In this document: one piece after another, positions 12,401 through 27,400 of the stretch | How the letters are laid out: every line of letters begins with the position of its first letter | Position numbering within the stretch: position 1 is the first letter of the stretch | DNA from: Anticarsia gemmatalis | Taxonomy: Eukaryota; Arthropoda; Insecta; Lepidoptera; Erebidae | Assembly: GCF_050436995.1 (NCBI RefSeq) | Contig: NC_134757.1 | Location: 3,546,501 to 3,610,500 of the forward strand | DNA: 64,000 nt | Reading direction: 5' to 3' | The notes under the pieces: generated by a model | The model's database searches: none | Told to the model about the DNA's origin: nothing | The model's input: the letters and a program-made list of their open reading frames with translations, nothing else | Translations under genes and position numbers: made by a program

Positions 12401-15400
12401 GTAACGGACTAAAATATGGACGTGTAATTTACCGCCAGTCCGGAAGTTAGGACCAACGAGAAGAGCTGGCAAGGAATTTTAGCCTGCCCTTTTTAATCGC
12501 CTTGTCATTTTAGTACCTTCTCTTATTAGTTTCTTGTTAGCTTGAAAGCATTGTTTGCCACATCTTCATTAGTTTAAATCTTATCATTTTATACACCAAC
12601 GAACAAAACTTCGTGGCTGTAGTATGGAATTAAAATATCATAACAAAAATCTATTTCCAAAAACTTAAACCACTCCTTTTTCTACGTTCCTTTTTACCGG
12701 CGGCGGCGCGGCGTTCCGTGCCAATACGTCTTGGCATGTATCCCAGTCTGCTAGTAGGACATGCATTCCTGTACTTGTACTTAACTATTGTCTTTATGCA
12801 CAGCCATTCAGCAGGAGTCTACACTGGACAATACGAATGAAAACGTGACCAGTGACCAATTTATAGTCCGCTGTGCTTATTAAGTATTTTTAGTTAACCA
12901 TTGATTAAACTCGGTATAGGCATGTTACAGTGCAAAACTATAGAGGAGACCTTTGCTAGGCTGATAATAAAAAAAGGCTACGACCAGCTCTGAGTGAATC
13001 TAGAATTTTGGATGTGTTTTTCAAACAAATCTATTTTTCCCATCTATACTAATATTATAAAGCTGAAGAGTTTGTTTGTTTGTTTGTTTGAACGCGCTAA
13101 TCTCAGGAACTACTGGTCGGATTCGAAAAATTCTTTCAGTGTTAGATAGCCCATTTATCAAGGAAGGTTATAGGCTACATATCATCACGCTACGACCAAT
13201 AGGAGCAGAGTACCAGTAAAAAATGTAACAAAAACGGGGAAAATTTTGACCCATTCTCTCTTATGTGACGCTAGCGAAGTTGCGCGGGTCAGCTAGTCTA
13301 TACTAATATTATAAAACTGAAGAGTTTGTTTGTTTGTTTGTATAATTTATTCTATATAACATTACGCTACGGTCATTAGGAGCGGAGTAGCAACGAAAAA
13401 TGTTACAAAAACGAGGAAAACTTTGACCCATTCTCTTAGGTGGCAAGCGAAGCTGCGCTGGTCAGCTAGTTGTTCATATTTTAGGTAGACCATAGAATCA
13501 TGTTGGCCGGGTTATTTCATCTTTTCACTTAGAAAAAAGATGTTCCTCAGTTATTCAGGCTGGCAAATTTCTTTGTTATACCTGTTCTTGACCGATTAAG
13601 CCTTGAATCTAAAACATCATTGTAACCATTCTTAAAAGCTTAATATTGTAAAATTTTATCTCTTTAATATCATGCTAAATACTTTTGAAATCATAGTCAA
13701 ATCGGTCATCTTAAGCCTGCGTGGGAGTTACAAATAATAACATATCATTATTGAAATAGAAATGTGATTATGGTAAATCAATTACGAAAACTGAGAGATT
13801 ATAGTGTTACACGAAACAAAACAATCAAAATTGATTTACATTGAACTTCCAAACTTAGCAATGATTAATGAGAATATGCGCCTACGCGGCTATTGTCTAA
13901 AATGGTTTATATTTTGTAATTGATAAAGAGCCGACTTTAGGCTGCCTGTCCTCCGACGAGGAGAGTACTGTGGCGATATAGCAAACTGAATTGCATAAAA
14001 ACTCCACTTTGTTATTTTCGCAATTTTATTGGTAACCAGAATACCGCTCCCGCTTCTATCGGGTTCAATTTAATTGATAGATGGCATTTACTAGACGAAG
14101 TATTGTACATTACTTGCTTGTTTCTGCGACATAAAATGTCTTTTATAAAATTTTAATAAGTATTGCCTTTAACGGCGGCATGTTTGTATTACAATTAGTT
14201 ATGTAATCGAGACTTAACATTTATGTAGACATTTATATAATGCATCAACCTGCATAGCTCTACGCTACATTCCTATGTATAAATATATCTACACTCATAA
14301 ATAATCTGTATACTTATGTATGAAGAAAGATTATTTCCTTAGAACTAAAAACTAATGTGATTGGGTGCAACAATTCCAAGGGTATATTTGTGTCCAAGTG
14401 TATCCAGTTGCCAAAACTGATAACTCTTTAGTTAAAATTGATATAACGTTAATGTCCAGTTACAAAAAAACATTCAGCATTAAATTGCCTTATTACGAAA
14501 CGTAATATATACATTTAACTGCTACCAACATCCGTCATAATTACACAAAAAAACGTGATTTAAAGTTCATGCAGTCTTATCTCAGCGCAGTTAAACAAGT
14601 GTGAAAATATTTAACACGCCATTTTCTTGTCACCGGTCCGGTTCAAAACGGTCAAAGAGATAATTGACATGAATAAGTGTCATTATAGGAGTTGCTTTCA
14701 CCGAGCGCGAATTTCAAGAATGTAAAAACAAAATACACTTAATTAAGCACAGTATTGCTTAAGAATATGACGCAATATATTTTTGTACTGTCGACTCTGG
14801 CTAGGCTTTTATAGGGGAACTATAAAACTGGATTACGGAAGTCGCGAAAAATTTGGCTTTCATGCCAATATGAAAAGCCAATGACCTGAAATCTAGGTCA
14901 GAGCAAGGCTCCAGACATAATAAAATGTCTAGTAGATACCTATTTCGTGAACGTTTTGTTACGCAAGCCAAGATCTTTTCTTCTGTATTATTTATATCAT
15001 AAGAGATAGAATCGTTTTAAGTTAGATAGAGCCTCTTGGAAAATTAATTATTACAAGAATAAGAACGTCGATTATCATATTATTATGTAGCCTCTCTATA
15101 TAGCCTCTTTATATTCAATCTCAAAGTTCAAACCTCTGCAGATTTTTTTTAAAAAACCTATAGGTATGTAAACTCGCGTCCTTACCGTACTTTTCCCCAA
15201 CCCTGAACAAAAAATCGCAAAATAAAAAAGTACGACGGAAGTCGCCTCGTAATCGTATCAGAGTGCCTTTCGCTCATAAAACAGAATATAAAAGCGACTC
15301 GACAATAAAATCGTATTAGTGAACACGTCTTGCGGTGCCTGAATCAATTTATCACTTTGCGAAGATAATAAAAACTTATTGAATTATTTACGCAGACATT

Positions 15401-18400
15401 ATCATGGGTCGACAATAGGACAATAAGAGCGTATCTATTCTAATATTTGATATTTACACGACTTCCGCAACACTTGTACACGTGCGTGGCATTAATATGT
15501 ATATTTCTATGAATGGTATGACAATACATAATATGCGTACCTAAGTAGCAACTATACTTAAGTAGATTTTTTTGAAAAACAATGTTCTTCCCTGGGCTAC
15601 TTGTATATTTCACCGGTATGTTAACTGATGAAAATATAATTCAGTTCTTACTAGTCATGAAACTAGAACAGTTAGAAGAGTCACTATAGTATTTAAAATA
15701 TTATTTTAATTTAGATTTGACAAACAATTTACAACTGACTTGTCCAATAAATTTATTTTATAACCGCTATATGGTAAGTCAAAAGATGAATTAATTTTTT
15801 TAACTCGATACCTCCCTTAAGCCCTTGGCATTTCAAAGGGCAAACCTCCCTAAAACAAAATGATTTTCACCCAATATTAGATTATTAACCTTATTTTAAC
15901 TTACATGTTCGTCGAAGCTACCAATTTATGCTCGAATTGATCTTCTCAAAATTAACCTTTAGGTACCGTTGTTCACGTTTAGGTATGCTTATTTATAGAA
16001 CCGGTAACTAATTTGAATTGACGACACGAGCAAGCAATATATAATTAATTTAGTTCATTATAGATGTCTAAAAGGTATATAAACAATATGATATTATTTC
16101 ATTAATTAAGTAACAAAATTAGCGACAAAACATCTACAAAGTTCAAGGATTGCAAGTTCAATTCCTACAAATATGAACAGTTTTACAATGATTATCGTAG
16201 TTTCAGGATAAATCGTTTTATTCTATTAAACACGTGTATTTGTTATCGTTATTACTGTTAGCTCACGTCCCACTTGCTGCCTACGGTTCCCTGACCTTTC
16301 AGTCTATAGCTAAACTAGAACAACCTTTTTTGTTTGTCTAGCCACATCTTCAAACCTAAACTTGTCTAACTCAATGTGTGCCAACAATTTTTAAATAACA
16401 AGACATTTAAAGCTTACGTGGTGGATTCAAAACCTAAGCCATATCTCGTACAAGAGGGACAGTCTTCCAGCAGTAAAGAGTAATGGGTTAAATCATAACG
16501 TTTTTCTTAAACCTATTACCTAACTCTAGCTACTAAATCAGAACGTGATATTATAAAGCATTTTCGCAAAAGTTGCACTCGCTACTAAAATGTCGCAAGT
16601 CGTCCAGTTATGTTCACACATCGTTTATGGCAACGAACGACATTCCCCGACGATTGCCGATGACAGCCGAACACATAGGGGTGGCAAATGTAGAAACACA
16701 CTCGTACATATTGAGAGGTTTTTTTTATTATCCCTATTCTGTCCCACTGCTCTCCCCCAAACGAGGGAGGGTTTAAGCCTTGAGTCCACCACGCTGGCCA
16801 AGTGCGGGTTGGGGACTTTGCATGCCCTCAATAAGTGCATTAAACAAATTTTAGGCATGCAAGGATGTTTTTCTTCACCGTTAGAGCAAGTTGCGTGGGA
16901 GGTGGCAACTTATACCACATAGAAGTTTTTATTCACAAATATACCGAATCGCAGTTATAGTTTATTCAGTTATATAAAGCCAACACCTAAGTTTCGTGCT
17001 TTGGAAAGCACGTAAAATGTCCGTACCGGTTGCTATCAATTACCTAGATAACAGTTGTCAAATCATGTCATTGGTGGCTTAAAAAACAAACGCTAGGTTG
17101 ACGCCTCACCATACGGTGAATGAATACATGATTAAATTTAATAGACTTATGGATCAGGCATTTATTACACAACACAGGAGGTCTCAAGCCCAATAATTAC
17201 AGACATAAGTGATTTTAACGTAAACGCTTATAATTGTATACTTTTATACAAATTTCCACATTATGAATATCTGTCAGCATTGTTTACTTACGAAACTTGT
17301 CATAATAAATAATTACTTATAATTATATGCAATATAAACAGAATGGATATTAAATTCACATTATAACGTGCAATCACGAGGCAGCCCTGACATGATCGCT
17401 GAAAATGTCAAGCGTGACTGCTACTACTTTCACGCGAAAATTGACATTTAAATTAATAGAGCGAAAGGAGCTTTTCTATTATAAGGCTTTGGAACAACGT
17501 GGTCTGAAATAAACAGGTTGAAATGAACCCTACAAAATTTCTTAAGCTGGTTACATCTTTAAGTATGTTTCAACAATTTTAAGTCGATAGATGCTAATCT
17601 ATTAAAGTAGTTTTACGGTATAAAACGCTTATCTACTTCAAATATAACCTAATATATTACATTAACTGATTGAGCCAGTATGTGAAATGCCATTAAAGCG
17701 AGTGCGCTTACGTCATCACTGGACTTTTTATAATGAATGAGCCTTAGTAGGGCTCTTCCTACTGGTAATCCAACTATCTCTACATCCTTTTAATGTGATA
17801 TTACGCGCTATCAACTCCTAGTCAACGTGTGTGAACAACAATCCAATAGTCAGAAAACTACAAAATAATGATCACGATCCCAATACAGGCATATAGAGTA
17901 GGTAGTCGAAGCGCTCTACGGCAATGAACAGTTATTGCATGTTAATTAGTACCATTACTCTATTAGTACTCACTGACTACGAGGTTCTCCGTGTTCCCTA
18001 CTTGTGTTATTAGCTAAATAGTCACGAACTACCGACCTGACCCGAATTATGTATAGCTAATATTATGTATTGCACAATGACTTAAGCCCATACTTAGTTT
18101 TCTTATTTTTTACAACTCCCGCACTAAGAATTTCTCTTGCGTCGCGGGGACTTTTACGAACATACAACAAGAAAATACAACCATACTACAATAGAAATAA
18201 CATACATTATTTTTGGATCGCACAAACTATTGTTACGGGTGGGAAACAAACCCTCTCAACACACTGGTAGTGGTGTGGTTACGACCTTAACCACTCGTCT
18301 AATATTATAAAAGTAGCTTCCAAAATGGTGACAGGTTTTTTCTGTTTCCGGAGATTACACTCTGCATTAAATTGGCAATTATGAAGCTGAACTTCCTCAG

Positions 18401-21400
18401 TGTATAATAAAAATAAAAACTTAGTGTATAACTGCAGCGGATTACAACGATCTAGTCTGAAGTCATCGCTTGTTATATTAGAGTAGGTCACGACTTATCA
18501 TCTATTCATATGCAAAAATAGCAACAGCGACCGCACAATACTATATGCTGTATTTATTGAAATTAAACAAAAATATCGCTACATAGTATTCAAGAATATA
18601 CATAAATATCGAGCTGAAAACTCAATTGTGAGACACTTATTCTACACATATTGAACTAACAATAGATTGTATTAATGAATTGACACGAAGGACTAGGTAA
18701 TAACTATTAGGTAGTATTACTAAATTCAACATTATACTGTATGTCTATGCAAATTCGCCGCAAAGATAACAAAGTAAAACATTGTTCCAACAGCTTAACA
18801 CAATATCATCAATAACAAAACCACATATGTATATTAAATCACTGAAGATACCATACTCAATCGAGGAGCATGATAAATTAGCCAATTTAAAACTTTAAAC
18901 CACTAATAAAGAAACTTATGTATAAATTAAACCATTTACATACATATATTGGACACGATCTTAACGAAGGTTACGTCCGGGTGGCCATATTAGACCCTAA
19001 ATGAGAACAGCTGTCCGTGTTATTCACATTTTGACCCTGGCGTGACCCTACCCGCCTATGACCGATGGCCATAATGCAGTCATTGTTGAAACATTCGTGT
19101 AAAAATATTCTACAATATTATTTCAATGTAAAGCTTTGCTTTTTCTTTGTTTTTTTATCTTTGCTATGAGTAAATACGACTGCCTCCGTGGCGCAGTGGT
19201 TTAGGTCACCACGCCGCTGCCATTACGTCGGGAGGTCGTGGGTTCGATTCGAGCACGGGACCATTAATGTCCCACGACCCCCCGACGTATAATCGAACAA
19301 ATAATAATTATTTGTGCGATCCAAAACTATGTGTTTCGGGTCTGGATCTGATTTGTGTCCGTTGTTTGTAAAAAGTCCCCGCGACAAAAGGCCAATTCTA
19401 AGTGCGAGAGTTGTCTTTTATAAAAAAAGAAAGATAAGTACACTTAAGGTACAGTTTCTTTCTATACCTTTCCTTGCCATGATAAATAACAGGGATATAG
19501 AGCAAAAATTAATACACATAATTAACCACAGAATCTTCGTTCCTACGTGAGTAATTGATTCAAGTTCAATGATCTGTAGTTACTTCTTAACAAGTGTACG
19601 CCTATCATGACGTGGGTCCATTGCGTAGGCAAGGGAAAATACAATGGGCCTTTTTGAAACAGTCATATGACGACTTTGATTTATCATGACCACAATCTGT
19701 TACATCATTCATAAGCTTGCATATGCATTTGCATTATGCTAATAGTCCTAATAAGCTTTACGAGAGATATGACGATAGGTTAGACCTGCGCAGGAGCGTC
19801 TATCGACTTGTTTTATTAAGTTGTAGGTACTTATAGACTTACTAAAATAATATAAAGCTGAAGAGTTTTTTTAAACGCACTTAATCTCAGAAACTACTGG
19901 ATCCAATTGAAAAAAAATGTGTTGTATATCCACTTATTGGATAGAGCTACATTCTACATAACATCACGATATGACTATTATGAGTGAAGTAGCAATAAAA
20001 AAGTTTTTAAGCTGGAATTGCGGTCGAGAAACAAAACGATTAATTGTCTTAATTTACACTATCATTTGACCGATATGTGTATTAACTCACTATATTACCA
20101 CAATCTCGAAACCACAGCGATAATTCAATCACCTACAAAACAATTCTACTATAAACTTCCTCTCGCATCAATTTCATAATCCAATCTTCAACGCAATGAT
20201 TTTGATTAGTTACGCTAAATAATAAAATCAAAGTAGTGTAGGCGTAAGGTTATACAACCTATTTGTATATGTATTTTCTATTGGTATACTATGCACACAT
20301 ATACAGTGTCTAATGCTGGCTATACACGATAAATTTTGCTGTAAAATTTGCTAAAGATAGTGTTTAAAGAGACGATTTCCCTACTACTAACGACAGTATC
20401 GACTATCGAAAAGCGGGTGAATTTCGACAATATTTTTATAAAATCTGATCAGTGCCTTGAGCGGTTGCCGTGCCTTACCAGACCACAGAAACTATGAAAA
20501 ATCAGTGAAAACATAGTGTATGTAAAATTTAGTTAACATATAAATAGGTAAAAATTGCCTTGCCAATCTCTACTAATATTATAAAGCTGAAGAGTTTGTT
20601 TGTTTGTTTGAACGCGCTTATCTCAGGAACTACTGGTGCGAATCGAAGGATTTAGAAGATTTATTTTACTGTTGGATAGCCTATATAGGAAGGCTATCAT
20701 CACGCTACGACTAGTAGGAGCAGAGTACCAGTGAAAAATGTTACAAAAACGGGGAAAATTATGACCTATTCTCTCTTATAGCTAATATAATAAACATAAC
20801 GTGATCCAGTTTTCAAAATCAAAATTTGCATACAGTATACTAAACGGAATACAACGAAACTGGCACTACAGTTTTCTTACAAATCTGGGTCAAATGTCCC
20901 GGCAGAATGATATTACAGACATCTTGATCGTATATAGCCAGCATATGACACTATGACAGCATAGTATCAAATATATACCTTTACTATGTGTGTGTAATAG
21001 TAGTGAATCATACGATTACGGAACGTTTAGCGCGATAATGAGTGCTAGTTCTAAAGCATTGCCTATTCGCACTTTAATGATTAACCATGAGCAGAAATAC
21101 ATCATGTGACTTTATGTAGTCCTATGTTATAAATACTCACGTCTAGCAGCCAGTTTCTTCATCAAAAGTAACAACCAAAGTAAAATAAAAATTATTTCTA
21201 CTTTGCTGTTACTTTTGATAAAAAATGTGACTGTTAGATGGATACATTTCTCAATCGTATGCTTCGAAATAAGTGCATTATTTTAATGTAAGTGTTAACA
21301 GAAACAAATACAATTCGCTTTCGTCGTCACTCATAAAGAGCTCCTGCCTTGTCGCCTGTTAATAAAGTAACAGTTCAAATAACATTAAAACCAATACATA

Positions 21401-24400
21401 AAATAGAAAAATAAACATTGAAATCCAACAACTGAAATGAATAATAAAACAAAAGAATGTAACTCAATATTAGCAGACTAATCGTATTCCTTGAAAGAGA
21501 AATAGAATGTAACAACATAAACGGATAGAATAACAAAACTTATAATAATATGAGTCATCGTTATCGGCGGATATTGAACTGCGTGGGGAACTGGGGAACG
21601 CTTCATCACGCTCCATACTTGTACAGTGCATGCAGTGCTCTAAATAAGACGCATTGTCATTTGTCTTGCATACAATACAGCTGTTACGATAATACCTAAA
21701 TTATAGAGTCGTCGTATGCGCTATTTAGCATTTATGTTGTGACTTATGTAAAATGTACATAGAAATACTATTATGTGCCCTTAAATGGCACAATAGTTGC
21801 GTATTTACTTACTGCCGTTTATCGAGTTGCAGAATTATTCCCTTTATATGTTATTCCGATGTTTGAAGTAATTTTTGCCTTGCGTAAAATTTCAGTAAAA
21901 TATTTTCAGTAATCTTTGTGTTACAGTAATTAAAAATGATTTGTTTTCAGCTAGTTTCATGGGCATTTGTAAACAGACTGATGAATCGTAGAAACGATTT
22001 TCCTATTTAGTTGGCCTATCGCTTCGTCAAAAATGATGAAACCTAGATGATTCTGATACCACTATCAAAATTATTATTCCTGTGAAACTAGAACAGTGAC
22101 TCATAGTTGATATCTTCCGGGTATGTAACCGAATATCTTCAGAGCTAATGTCAATCACAGTAGTCAGCATTTGACAAAAACAGCATACAATTCACGCCTC
22201 TATGTCATATGACACCTTACTATCTGTTCTCAAGGCTTTGAGGCATGTATGTGTTATAACAATCGTTTGTGCTAATGACTTTTATAATTCCTTGCTGCTA
22301 AAGGAGAATGTCTTTTCAGAGGTGCTAGGATTACATTCTACCACGAAGACTACGCTGACCAACTACGAGGGTCTTTCATTCTTTTAACAACAGTTTATAT
22401 GACACTCTGACATGTAGAGATTTTCTCTAGGACTTTCCTTACAATGATACCTTCAATATTTTGAATCTTCAACATCTTGCGTGGCAAGCCATTCTCGATA
22501 AAAAATATAGTTGTACCTACTTATATCATATTCTTTCTTTTACAGGTGCTAACAGCGAACATCGGGACTCTACTAGACCTCTACGGTGTAGAGAAAGGCC
22601 TGGACCACTTCCGATCTTCCCAAGAACTGACCTTCGACGAGTTCCGCTACTACCTCCAGCACGAGGTCTTCAGTTCTCTACCTAAGACCATCACATTGCC
22701 TATTGTTAGAGAATATGAGAAGAAAATCAGTGAGGTATGTGTACCGCGCCTGACATCTCTCTGGTCGTTTCGGTTATCCATCCCACCGGGCTATGAGAGT
22801 GAAGGAATAGCGAGTGTACCTGTGTATTGTGTTGTGCACGCACTTGGACACTATAAACAAAGTCGTGTAACGTTGGCTAGTTTCTATTCAAGTGACCGCT
22901 GTAGGTGGTATCATGTATGAACTTGTAATAAAATCTCTTTGGCTTCAAGAATCACAAATGAGTTCACGGTTCATTAGGCCTCTTTCAGTGAGCTCGTGAG
23001 GTACCCAAATATCGAGCTTTTTTGTGTAGAGAAAAGTTTTTATTACAAGTTCATACATACTATAATGCGAAAAGATTTTTTCCCCGACGATTGCGAAAAA
23101 AGTTTGAAAATAGTGCCTACCTCTTTAGTTTCAGAGTTCACTAAAGTCAGCAACGACTGGTTCTATTTTCAAACTTAGTAAAGCGCTACCTTTTTTTTCA
23201 ATGGGGATTTCTAGAAAAGAAAATTTCTAGCTATTCCATCAACCTTGTCTTTGCCTAACAATCCTATGGGAACACGGCATATCGATTGTATGTTTGTATG
23301 CTCATACTAAGTACAATTCCAGGAGTTTGGTTATGTTCTCAGTATTTGGGAATAACCACCGATAATAATCGTAATGACTAAACGGTATGACTGTTGCATG
23401 CATAGGATGAATTAGTGGATGTCTAATTATATTTATATTGTTATCTTCCAATGACACATTAGAGATTATGGCTACAACTTCCTGTCATGACGGTACATGA
23501 ATGCAAAAAGCAAACTAATCAGAAAACAATGCAGTTAATATAAACTAAAGCATAAACTTATACGAGTACGTAATTGTAGGAAAAAAATAATTCACGATTC
23601 TCAAAACTATTTATTTTTTGTAGAAAATACTTGTGTTGGGTCCTCCTTAGCTACGAGTCAATGTAGTGTATTGCTCAATGCGCATTGCCATGACTAAGTA
23701 TCTATGAAACTAGCGCCGCCCGTGATTTTGTCCACATTAACTTTACTTTTCCCGTTTTCACATTATTATTACTGCATAACTCTCATTAGTCCTAGCGTAA
23801 TGCCCTAAAGCCGGCCTTCCTGAATAAATGGTCTATTCATCTCAAAAATATTTTTTCAATTTCATCCAGTAGGTAGTTCTTGCGTTAAGCACGTCCGAAC
23901 AAACAAACTCTTCAGCTTCATGTTATTATATTATTAAAGAGACACACGTAAACCCAAACTATCAAAAAATAGCACTATTATGTAAAACTTCCCAGACTAT
24001 ATTCAGATTGCGTGACAAGTTTGCCGACAAAATTGAGGCGTTGTGCCGTACCTCAATTAGTTGGTCGCCATAAGGGTAAGAAAACACTGAACAGTGAACA
24101 CTTATAGACTACATTACTTCTTATCTACGTTATAGCAATGTGCTCTAGGCCTTGAATAGTTTTTAGTTGACTCAACTGACATTTACCAGTCAGTTGTAAT
24201 AGTTAGTCATTTATGTAGCAATTTAGATGAATTGCTTCAACACGCCGTCCACGTCAGCTAAGTTAAAAATATTTTACATATTTTAAATACTTCACAAAAC
24301 TAAAATGCTCACTTTAATTTATTACCAATATTGACGGCCTCCGTGGCGCAGTGGTTACGGTGCCACGCCACTACCAGTGCGTCGGGAGTTCGTGGGTTCG

Positions 24401-27400
24401 ATTCCTAAGCGGAAAAAATATTTGTGCGATCCACAAAGAGTTGTATTGGGTCTGGTTGTACTTTGTGTCCGTTGTTTGTATGTTTGTAAAAGTCCCCGCG
24501 ATACAAGAGCAAGTTCTTAGTGCGGGTGTTGTCCTTCAAAAAAAAACCGAAGTGTACTACGTTATATTTTTTAAATACCCATGTTTATAATAGATATATT
24601 ATTGTTTGAAAAGACAAATAGGCAGCAGTAATTCAAGTATATTTGCCTTATTTACATTAACAACAGTCATTACGGAAAGTCTAAATTCTAACAAATAAGG
24701 AAAACCGCTTTACATGTTTAACATTAATTAAGTACGAGTTCTGCGTTTATCTCAGATTCTGATAACATCTTACTCATCAATCTTAGAACTTGACGTCCCT
24801 TGCATAAAACACTAGATAATGCCATCTTCAAAGAAACCCTGCTACCCTGTGGTTACTAAAATGTAGTTATCTATCTACTCAAAAAAAAATTCAAGTAACT
24901 TTTTTTTGGCGTGATGTTCGAGCCTGGACATTAAATTCCAAAGACTTAATAGGAAGCCTTGCTTGCCTGGATCTCGGCTAGCGTAGGTATACAATATTCT
25001 GAATTTTGAATATCAATGACCCGTCGCGTCGGTAGCAGCTGACGGGGGCCTGTTTGATGCCGCTTCTTTTTAGAAAATACACGTAATTTTTAAGTCTAGA
25101 TAGGCTATTCTTGCCAAGGTTCTCTACCAAGTTGACGCAATCTAAGATCGTAGTAAAAATAATTCTAAAAGGAAGTATTGCTAATTTGTCGTTCATTGTT
25201 CATTAGAACACAATTTGCGTATAGCATTGCGATACGGTGACCGTTCTTGTTAAAAATGCCTCGAATGATACGTGCAACAGCGGATTTCCACTCGGTCGAC
25301 TGTTATGAATACTGAAGATTGTAGTAGGAATTGCATAACGTAATTCAAACTTTGACCTTTTTAAACGTTTTTCACGGCTTCAACGTCTGAACCAAAAAAA
25401 ATCACTAATTAAATAACTTTATTTAAATCATAGAGTTTGTCATTTTATAGATTTGAGGGACAACGATGATTTGCTAACGAATAGCCATCGAGTTAGGTAA
25501 AAAACTAAATAATTGACCACGTTTTCGAAAAATAGTGGTAGATTCAGTAATTGTAACGAAGATAAGTGTTCATATTTGACCTAAATTAATAAATGGTTCG
25601 ATTTCGATTTAGAAGTTATTTGTCAAATGTTAAATTAATTGACGCGAAGGTAATAATACACAATAGGTATATCCATTATACAGGATTCGGAATCGACCTC
25701 CCGACCCATGTAATAACTTTTCACGGTCTAAAGTTATTTGGCACATCTCCAAAATCCAGACAAAACGATAAACTTTGGGATAATCGTATTTTGGCTCTAC
25801 TAACACTCTAAAGAAAGTTAAAAACCGTTACGCTATGGCTCCACAACAAAGCTTATATGTCTTTAATTTTCGATTATTACCTGATATTTTTAGTTCATTG
25901 CTTATATGAATAAAGCCAAAAGATACCTATCTAAACTATTCTTCAGAATAGACCAGTATTGTAATCACAACAAACATTAGTGAACAGTCTAGAAGCTCTT
26001 CAACGAAGCCACGGTATTGATTTCCACTAAAGACGTCTGGAGCGTGATATATAGCGTACAAGTCCGGCTGTTTACATAAAATACCCTCCCTGTCCCATCC
26101 CCTACTTCGCTTCCCTTAGAACTAATGTAAATTGATTGTGACCAAATGAAGAACTGTATTAAATTGTACTTATCTCCTACCCGCTATTCCGTCTACTTTA
26201 TATCGCATGTTATGTCACGAACAAAACCACGGGCAAATCGTCGTTTAAGTTATATTACCACGTAAGTCTTTTCTTGCAACTTTTCAGGAGAGACAAATAT
26301 TAATTTCGTGTTTAGATTCTCTAGCCAATGACATCAAAATGTCAAAACTGCCAAAAACTACTTACGTGTTTACATTTCTTGCTAGTAGTTCATTCGTTTC
26401 GACATGGTTGAGTAACAAAACATCTTTCCAAACATGCAAAACTTTCGCATTCATAACATTAGTATAGATATTTCCAAATGATCTTGAGATGTCGTTGTAA
26501 AATGTAACAGGATTTTTCATGCCTCGTTTATTCTATTTCGAGTTTGCTAAGCCAATAATCTTTTATTGCATCATACCTGTCTGAGTCGAGACTAAGCTAT
26601 GTGTATAATCAAATAGATTTAGGTATTTACTTTCGAATGGTTATGCATTTTTTGCGGGAAAAAGTATCACACACTGCTGCTGCGGCTGCATTAGTCAATC
26701 AAATGATTAAGAATCGACCAAGTTCAGTGCAACATCCCAAGACGCTAAAGTATTACCTAACAGTGTTTGTCCTATGCGATTTGTATTATTTATTTTATTT
26801 ATTCATATGTTTGTATTTGTTTCATTTGCTGTAAATCTTCTTGTGCATTAAGATCAGCATCTATCCCCCTTTAGATAGGGGAATTTTAAGTCAAGCAATC
26901 TTATCAATCAAAGTGCTTTCTTTCTTTCACTGTATTGTAACACCAAACAAAGTTTACACCCTATATACAAGGGGAGCAGACCCAAATGTCAGAATTATTA
27001 TTCATGCTGACTGTCCAAGACATCGTCATAGAATTTTACGATACGTCATGAACGTCGCGACTATCCGAGAGCAACGATTTATCTTATTATACACGGCGCC
27101 AACTGAACAGAAGTTAGTCACCCAGAAACACTTGAAATGTTGCTTTATTTTTATTTATTTATACAGTCGTGACTGCGGATTTAAATCAGCGATTTATACA
27201 GACAAATTTGTCAATTAAAGTAATACGAGAATATTTCTTCGGAAGGTGATTTAACTTGTCTTTATTGTATCATTCTCTCCTGTAGACCGTAGATTCAATA
27301 AAATAAATAAGTAAATGTAATAAAATTGTTTTATTACCTAATCAAGACTTAAGAAATCGAAACGAATACTTATCTAATTTCTCTGGTATGGCAAGAAACT

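Larger units (their letters stand above)
9517..22545 (+). other. Intron 1 of the SWAP70-like gene (13 kb)
   Basis: Bounded by AAG|GTGCGT and TTTTACAG|GTGCTA. No nested coding gene could be supported. It contains Helitron-type pieces (about 10080-10270, 12236-12420, 13043-13469, 19837-20010, 20567-20779), interspersed repeats (about 11055-11175 and 16725-16920), a 5S-SINE tail (about 16990-17122) and tRNA-SINE copies (about 18111-18299 and 19178-19430). The remainder is AT-rich with nothing recognised. Confidence 0.7.

Noticed and set aside
16590..16922. 110-residue open frame
   Set aside because: It overlaps the interspersed repeat at 16735-16920 and has no protein-family resemblance.
26841..27218. 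125-residue open frame in SWAP70 intron 2
   Set aside because: Lacks an ATG at its start, AT-rich, low coding character, no family features.
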